A DNA stretch of 64,000 bases. Origin: Maniola hyperantus (Eukaryota; Arthropoda; Insecta; Lepidoptera; Nymphalidae). The notes beneath the pieces are model-generated. The model saw only the letters and a program-made list of their open reading frames with translations. It was not told where the DNA came from and searched no databases. The DNA lies in NCBI RefSeq assembly GCF_902806685.2, contig NC_048560.1, positions 7,034,212 through 7,098,211 of the forward strand, read 5' to 3'. How positions within the stretch are numbered: the stretch's first letter is position 1; every line of letters begins with the position of its first letter. This document shows, piece after piece, positions 59,711 to 64,000 of the stretch. The position numbers were made by a program, and so were the translations under genes.

Positions 59711-60140
59711 CGACAATACTGTGGCTTGTGGAAGTCCCTATAAGAGACCTATGTCCAGCAGTGGCCATCTATCGGTTGATGATGATGAGTTTTCTGGGGT
59801 CCAACGAAGACTCTCTGCCTGTCTAACAGATATAGGATATGGATAGAGTAGGTATTTTTCTAACCAGAGTAATCAACATGGCTCAGCGGGTTGCGAAGCT
59901 GAAGTGGCAATGAGCCTACATAGTTCGAAAAACCGACAGATGTTGAGGTTCTAAGCTACTGGAATGGCTACCTCACACAAAACAGCGCAGCGCTTGAAGA
60001 CCCCCACTAGGTGGACAGACACTAGATGTGCTTGAAAACCAAAGTCTTGGAACAGTGCGTGTTGCCAGTGATGACATATGGATCCGAGACATGCTCGCTA
60101 ACTATAGGCCTCATAAGAAAGCTCAGAGTATATATCCAAC
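59711..60140 (+). mobile_element. RTE-1 with shuffled segment order
   Basis: A normal 3' end to (GATGAT)n, then TTTCTGGGGTCCAACGAAG, GGCTCAGCGGGTTGCGAAGC to CACTAGGTGGACAGACAC, and only then the normally upstream CTTGAAAACCAAAGTC to CATAAGAAAGCTCAG. Same junctions as 54540-54860. Confidence 0.8.
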
Positions 60141-60370
60141 AGATCTAGATTATGGATGGAGTAGGTATTTTTCTCCCATCTCCGCAGCATCCGTGCACTT
60201 TGCATAATTGGATTTCCATCGACCCCAGCCTTAGTGCAGTTTTTAATTGACGTTAATTACTTTACTAGCGAGATGGAGGATGGTTTTTACTTGCTCAATA
60301 AAGTAAGTAGCTTAGTTGGATACCTACCTCATGAACTTAATATTTTTAGGGTTCCGTATCTCAACCTAAA
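60141..60370. other. Unassigned, ending in a RepP stub
   Basis: TTTTTAGGGTTCCGTATCTC at about 60348-60367 is a RepP end fused to the next HelA. Confidence 0.5.
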
Positions 60371-60478
60371 ATATGACGTAGGCATCCGCTAAGAAAGGAT
60401 TTTTGAAAATTTAACCCGTAGCGGGGCAAAATAGGGGTTTGAAATTGGGGTAGTCCACGTGGGCGAAGTCGCGGGCAT
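60371..60478 (+). mobile_element. HelA, 3' half
   Basis: TGACGTAGGCATCCGCTAAG to GGCGAAGTCGCGGGCATAG. Confidence 0.85.
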
Positions 60479-60480
60479 AG

Positions 60481-60571
60481 AATAGAATATGTTTTTATTC
60501 ATGTAAACTTTTTACAAGTGCTTATGAATAGTCAGGTAGTTTTAATTTACCACTGGTTCATAAGCTAGTAA
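60481..60571 (-). mobile_element. LINE 3' end (YLND-type)
   Basis: TTTTTATTCATGTAAAC, CAAGTGCTTATGAATAGTC and CCACTGGTTCATAAGC. Confidence 0.65.
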
Positions 60572-60747
60572 ATGGTAAGATTTTCATTAAATTCAAAGAT
60601 TCAGCCGTAATGCGGGCACTAAAACAAAGGGCAAACGTCCAAGATGGAGTCAGGACAAAATAAACTATTACAAAGACATAAAGGGGAGGGAAAGACCTAT
60701 TACTGGAGGCCACGACCTCGCTGAATGAGCGACTGAAAACAACCGAC
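60572..60747. other. Unassigned, possible LINE scrap
   Basis: A plus frame reading TKGKRPRWSQDKINYYK recalls RTE-type C-termini, but is too short to call. Confidence 0.3.
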
Positions 60748-61127
60748 TTCGTCCGTGTGGGCTACATTTTCAAACTCTTTTTTTACCCACGGGGTTGAAT
60801 TTTCTAAAATCCTCTCTTAGCGGATGTCTACGTCATAATAGCTATCTGCATGCCTCGCTCAATCCGTGTAGTAGTAGTTTGATCTGTGAGTTTATAATAT
60901 AGATCAGTGGCCTTACCGCGGTTGTTTGACAGCTACAATGTCACGATCGCAATCATCTCTGATTGGTTAATGCTCGCTCACTATTAGCTACAATGCATTG
61001 TTGCAACAAGAATGGCACAAATTCAGCCAATCAGAACAATTGAGATTGTAATAATGATTGATGCAGGTTTTAGACAATCGCCCAGCTGGTGAATCACTCA
61101 GTCAGCTTTTCCTTCTATAGGTATATT
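60748..61127 (-). mobile_element. HelA split by MITE-L
   Basis: CGACTTCGTCCGTGTGGGCT to ATATAGATCAGT, insert, then CACTCAGTCAGCTTTTCCTT to TATATTTAGA. Confidence 0.85.
60910..61090. mobile_element. MITE-L, third copy
   Basis: CTTACCGCGGTTGTTTGACA, CACGATCGCAATCATCTCTG and GTTTTAGACAATCGCCCAGC. Confidence 0.75.
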
Positions 61128-61276
61128 TAGACGAGCTACTACTAAAATTTGTTGATGATAATGACAATTTACAATGGTAATTTTTTTAGGTTTGCTTGAT
61201 ATTTGCGCGGACAGAACGCCGTGGAGAATTTTCGCTATATTGTCCCTGACTTCGACTTAGCTCGCTATACGAGCTC

Positions 61277-61640
61277 GCTTCCTGGATCTAGGTGCCTCTT
61301 TGGATGCCTAGTCTAGGTCTAGGAAGTGTTTCATGTAACGATATTTATATGTACAAATATGCACTAATTATTTTTTTTATTTATATAACAGTTTTTTACC
61401 TTTAATTTATTAAATTTGTATAACGCGAACTCGCCATCCTCACATAAACTTCAACAGTTTCTAGAGGATGGCGAACTGTTTATTTTAAAATGTTTTATTG
61501 AAATTTACGTGATCAAAAAAAATAAATACGTAGAAAGCTGTGGCCCATCGGCCACAGAGGTACGTCTTCCCAATATAAATTACACTAGGCATTGTGATTC
61601 AAATGAGAGAAGTATGTGGGGATAGGAGTTAGGACTCGAA
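61277..61640. repeat. Dispersed repeat O, copy 2
   Basis: CGCTTCCTGGATCTAGGTGC to GAGGATGGCGAACTGTTTAT as in 33145-33400, extended by GGCCCATCGGCCACAGAGG. The 69-codon ORF inside is not recognised. Confidence 0.65.
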
Positions 61641-61742
61641 GGCGGAATGGGGTTTAGACCACGTAATGGAATTCATTAATTGTATTCTATAGGTAGTATT
61701 GTTAATGTTCTCCGCAACGAATACTTACCATAAGGCCATCTA

Positions 61743-63196
61743 AGTGACGCAGGACGCTAGACCAAAATTGGCAGCGCACGTGGGTAACATGTTTGCTTTT
61801 CACTTGACATTGTATGGGAAAGTCGAGAGGCACGATCATTTTCACTGAAATCAAGCGCGCGAAAAGGGTTTAGGAAAAGTATTATTTAGAAAAAAACTGC
61901 TGAATTTATGTTTGCAAAGTGAAGTTATTTCAACTAATTTATTTATTTATTTTATATCTAATTAGAACGGCAGTGCCACTTACACTAACTAGATGATTAA
62001 TAATAAATTTAAATACAAATAAAGGTACAAGAAAAAAGACATAAAATACAAAACGATAAAAGATCAAAGAATTTTGAATTTGTACGCTGAGAACATTGAA
62101 TGACATATTCATGCAATGCTCTCAGCGTACTTCAGTAACTCCCGAACCAGTATTATAGACCCATCATTAAATGGGTCCCATTGAGCATTATTGTCCAAAA
62201 GCGCGTTGAATGATGCTAATGAACGGGGTATAGGTGACATAGATCTAGCAACAGTGCGATGATGTGGGACCACGAAAAGTTTATTTTTTCATGGACGAAG
62301 ATTACTGTTGGATTCAGGGACACGTATGCGACACAGTTGGTTATGAAGTTCTGGAGCATTAACATCTCCTCGCAAAATTTGACACATAATTTTGAGTTGG
62401 TCGCAAATGCGTCTGACCTCCAGGGAGTTGAAACCTAAGCAACCTAACAGAAATTTGGTTGGGTATAGGAAAGGATAATATCCATAGCAACGTTTATACA
62501 GGTATCTTAGGAAGGCCTTTTGTACTTTTTCTAATATAAGCCCGTACTTTGCCTCGCACGGATGCCAGACACAGGTGCTTGTTTCGAGCTTGCTTCGGAC
62601 TAAGGCGTAATATAGTAATCGTATTACCAAAGGACTATGGAACTCCCGAGAGTTGTGTAGTACAAATCCTAATCTTCGAAATGAGTCAGCTGCTACGGTG
62701 TTAATATGGTCATGGAAGGTCAATTTTTTATCAAAAATTACACCTAGGTCTTTCATGTTCTGTACTCTGGGAATAGGGATTCCATCCATTTTATATTCAT
62801 GTATCAAAGGATACCGAACTTTACCAAAGGTCATAACTGAACATTTGTCACGATTGAACTCCATTTTGTTCGCTTTACTCCAGTGATATACAGCTGTAAG
62901 ATCGCAAATAATGAATAAATAAACTACGTCTAATGATAAATTGTTTTAGAATTTTCATATCCGTAATCTTATTTATTTACACCCAAAGTTGTCATTAATT
63001 TAGTGTTAAAATAGGAATCTTTTGAGCCTCGTAACTTTTAAATCAATATGTTTTTCAATGCTTTATATATCAATTAACCTAGATAATGACGAGATAAATC
63101 GATATAATTCTTAGTTTTGTGCGTACAATATCTAATATTGTTGTAATTTCCCTCCTACGTTTGTATGAAGAAAGCACTGAACTGAGTCCCCTTAAC
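61743..63196 (+). repeat. M-family repeat, copy 2, split by a LINE
   Basis: The flanks 61743-61938 and about 62906-63196 match 6765-7246 almost base for base and join in order. The intervening ~970 bp is the minus-strand LINE, so the copy at 6765 shows the empty site. Both copies end GTCCCCTTAA. Confidence 0.85.
62109..62905 (-). pseudogene. Non-LTR retrotransposon reverse transcriptase, C-terminal remnant
   Basis: This minus-strand frame encodes the end of a Jockey/CR1-type reverse transcriptase. The frame is open from the truncation point at about 62905 through KANKMEFNRDKCSVMTFGK, then KDLGVIFDKKLTFHDHI, SFRRLGFVLHNSREF, LVRSKLETSTCVWHP and LEKVQKAFLRYLYKR, the usual post-catalytic RT/thumb order. 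A premature TGA at 62289-62291 is followed in the same frame by about 58 more residues to a second stop at 62109. The catalytic YADD region is missing, so the copy is a dead 5'-truncated insertion. Its A-rich tail lies at the left (ATAAAATAAATAAATAAA on the minus strand). It sits inside the M-family repeat, whose uninterrupted copy is at 6765-7246. Confidence 0.85.
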
Positions 63197-63222
63197 AGAA
63201 ACTAGCAAACTATAGTATGTAT

Positions 63223-63417
63223 GTATATTATATAAAAGGAAAAGCTGACAGAGTGATCTATCAACGCACAGATCAGGCTGAAATTTTGCATGCAGATAGC
63301 TATTATGACATAGGCATCCGCTAAGGAAGGGTTTTTGAAAATTCAACCCCTAAGGGGGTGAAATAGGGGTTTGAAATTTGTGTGGTCCACGCGGACGAAG
63401 TCGCGAGCATAAGCTAG
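63223..63417 (+). mobile_element. HelA directly downstream of the host gene
   Basis: TATTATATAAAAGGAAAAGC to GTCGCGAGCATAAGCTAG|T. Ends about 40 bp from the poly(A) signal of the BESS-motif gene. Confidence 0.9.
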
Positions 63418-63454
63418 TAATTTAATAAAACACGTTTAAAAATTAAAATTATTC

Positions 63455-63460
63455 TTTATT
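63455..63460 (-). terminator. Poly(A) signal AATAAA of the BESS-motif gene
   Basis: AATAAA on the minus strand, about 240 nt downstream of the TAA stop and followed by AT-rich sequence. It is the first canonical hexamer after the stop. Confidence 0.5.
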
Positions 63461-63698
63461 AATTGGTAACTTAATAATTTTACTAAATCTTATAACATGT
63501 TTATACATTACAAGAAAAAATAAAAAAAAATTATACACTTTATCCAAACAAAAAATTACGTTTGAAACAGATTTTCTATTTTTCATCGCAATTACGGTTT
63601 TTTTTAAAACGTAAAAACGTAATTTGTGATGAAATGTGATTTTGACGGTATTTGTCGACAATATGGTTATGATCTAATCAGAATCACTATCATGCATT
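63455..63698 (-). other. 3' UTR of the BESS-motif gene
   Basis: This AT-rich stretch follows the stop codon on the minus strand and ends in a canonical AATAAA signal (TTTATT on the plus strand at 63455-63460). Cleavage would fall near 63430-63445, just before the HelA element ending at 63417. A 70-codon minus ORF inside it is low-complexity and not believed to be coding. Confidence 0.55.
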
Positions 63699-64000
63699 TT
63701 AATAAACCCGCCCACTTTTATCCTTCATCTTAAACTCTTTCAATAATTTCATAACTTGTATTTTGAATTCAAACTTAGCGTTCTCTGTTAACGACTTAAC
63801 TGACGGTATTAGAGACGTGAAGAATAACTTATCGTCATCTTCCTCTTTCTCAACTAATCTAGCAAGTATAGCTACTAGACTACTATTGTTATCAGGCTCA
63901 ATTATCTCTAAATAATCCTTATTAGTAACATCTAGATCTAGTTTATATCTTTTCACGTTTTTTTTCTTCGGCGTTTCGTCTATATCAACGAAGCTTTCAT
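63699..64000 (-). CDS. 3' exon of a BESS-motif (MADF-BESS-like) protein, partial
   Basis: This is the only host gene I can support. The minus frame is open from the window edge to a TAA at 63699, so the exon continues beyond 64000. About 99 residues are visible: an acidic then lysine-rich start (DIDETPKKKNVKRYK), a short linker, then EEDDDKLFFTSLIPSVKSL followed by AKFEFKIQVMKLLKEF. An acidic lead, the pattern FxxSLxP and a K/F-rich amphipathic helix match the BESS motif, a roughly 40-residue protein-interaction helix pair usually found at the C-terminus of insect MADF-domain DNA-binding proteins (Adf1, Stonewall, Dip3 type). The end, about 15 residues after the motif, also fits that family. 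The MADF domain would lie in upstream exons outside the window. The GTG at 63954-63956 is not a start, since the frame is open above it. Family assignment is from motif pattern only; nuclear regulatory function is inferred. Confidence 0.75.
   Translation of the reverse strand, partial: ESFVDIDETPKKKNVKRYKLDLDVTNKDYLEIIEPDNNSSLVAILARLVEKEEDDDKLFFTSLIPSVKSLTENAKFEFKIQVMKLLKEFKMKDKSGRVY

Noticed and set aside
62653..62886. 77-codon plus ORF
   Set aside because: Antisense shadow of the reverse-transcriptase frame on the minus strand.
63449..63661. 70-codon minus ORF downstream of the BESS exon
   Set aside because: Lies in the 3' UTR after the TAA, low complexity, covers the poly(A) signal.

Overview
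The window is eukaryotic nuclear DNA, almost certainly from a moth or butterfly (Lepidoptera). It is AT-rich and has no operons and no bacterial-style genes. It is filled with interspersed repeats typical of Lepidoptera: short Helitron-like elements ending CTAG next to the GCGGACGAAGTCGCG hairpin, tRNA-derived SINEs, RTE-type LINE 3' ends with (TGA)n tails, and palindromic MITEs. The exact species cannot be told. Most of the window is intergenic or intronic sequence built of mobile-element layers.

Repeat families, named locally and used throughout. HelA: about 240 bp, starts TCTAAATATATAAAAGG, carries a (GACT)n block, ends GCATAAGCTAG. HelB1/HelB2: about 220 bp, related to the published Lep1-like Helitrons as far as I recall, start TC.ATACTAATATTATAAATG, end GCATCAGCTAG. 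HelC ends (minus reading) CTAGCGACCCGCC. HelD is 765 bp. HelE starts TCTCTATATATAAAAATG. RepP: about 440 bp, from AAAACCGGCCAAGTGCGAG to TACGGAACCCTAAAAA. SINE1 (head TAGCCTAGTGGTTAGGACG), SINE2 (head TAGCTCAACGG, tail GGCTAATATTCTTTAAAA) and SINE3 (head CCTGGCGCAGTGG) are tRNA-headed SINEs. RTE-1 and RTE-2 are RTE-type LINEs. hAT-M1 and hAT-M2 are MITEs with 8-bp target duplications. Several foldback (FB) MITE families are also present.

Layout. 1-17 kb: Helitrons, RepP, foldback MITEs and a CpG-rich palindrome near 5.9 kb. 17-33 kb: SINEs, RTE-1 ends, Helitrons and a transposon with a 9-bp duplication (19.9-20.3 kb). 33-45 kb: LINE debris, a possible small ORF at 34.3 kb, a 1.5-kb interval bounded by inverted repeats (38.4-39.8 kb), and a duplicated non-coding block at 40.3/40.7 kb. 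45-52 kb: a promoter-like motif cluster at 45.7 kb and three local copies of an unclassified repeat (49.0-51.3 kb). 52-63.4 kb: heavily nested LINE/SINE/Helitron mosaics, including the longest reverse-transcriptase remnant (62.1-62.9 kb, minus).

The only convincing host gene is the 3' terminal exon at the right edge (63.45-64.0 kb, minus). It encodes a BESS-motif C-terminus, as in MADF-BESS DNA-binding proteins, and runs off the window. I found no CRISPR, rRNA or free-standing tRNA gene, no virus, and no new multi-gene system. The most informative content is the set of nested insertions with visible empty sites, which fix the ends and insertion mode of several families.
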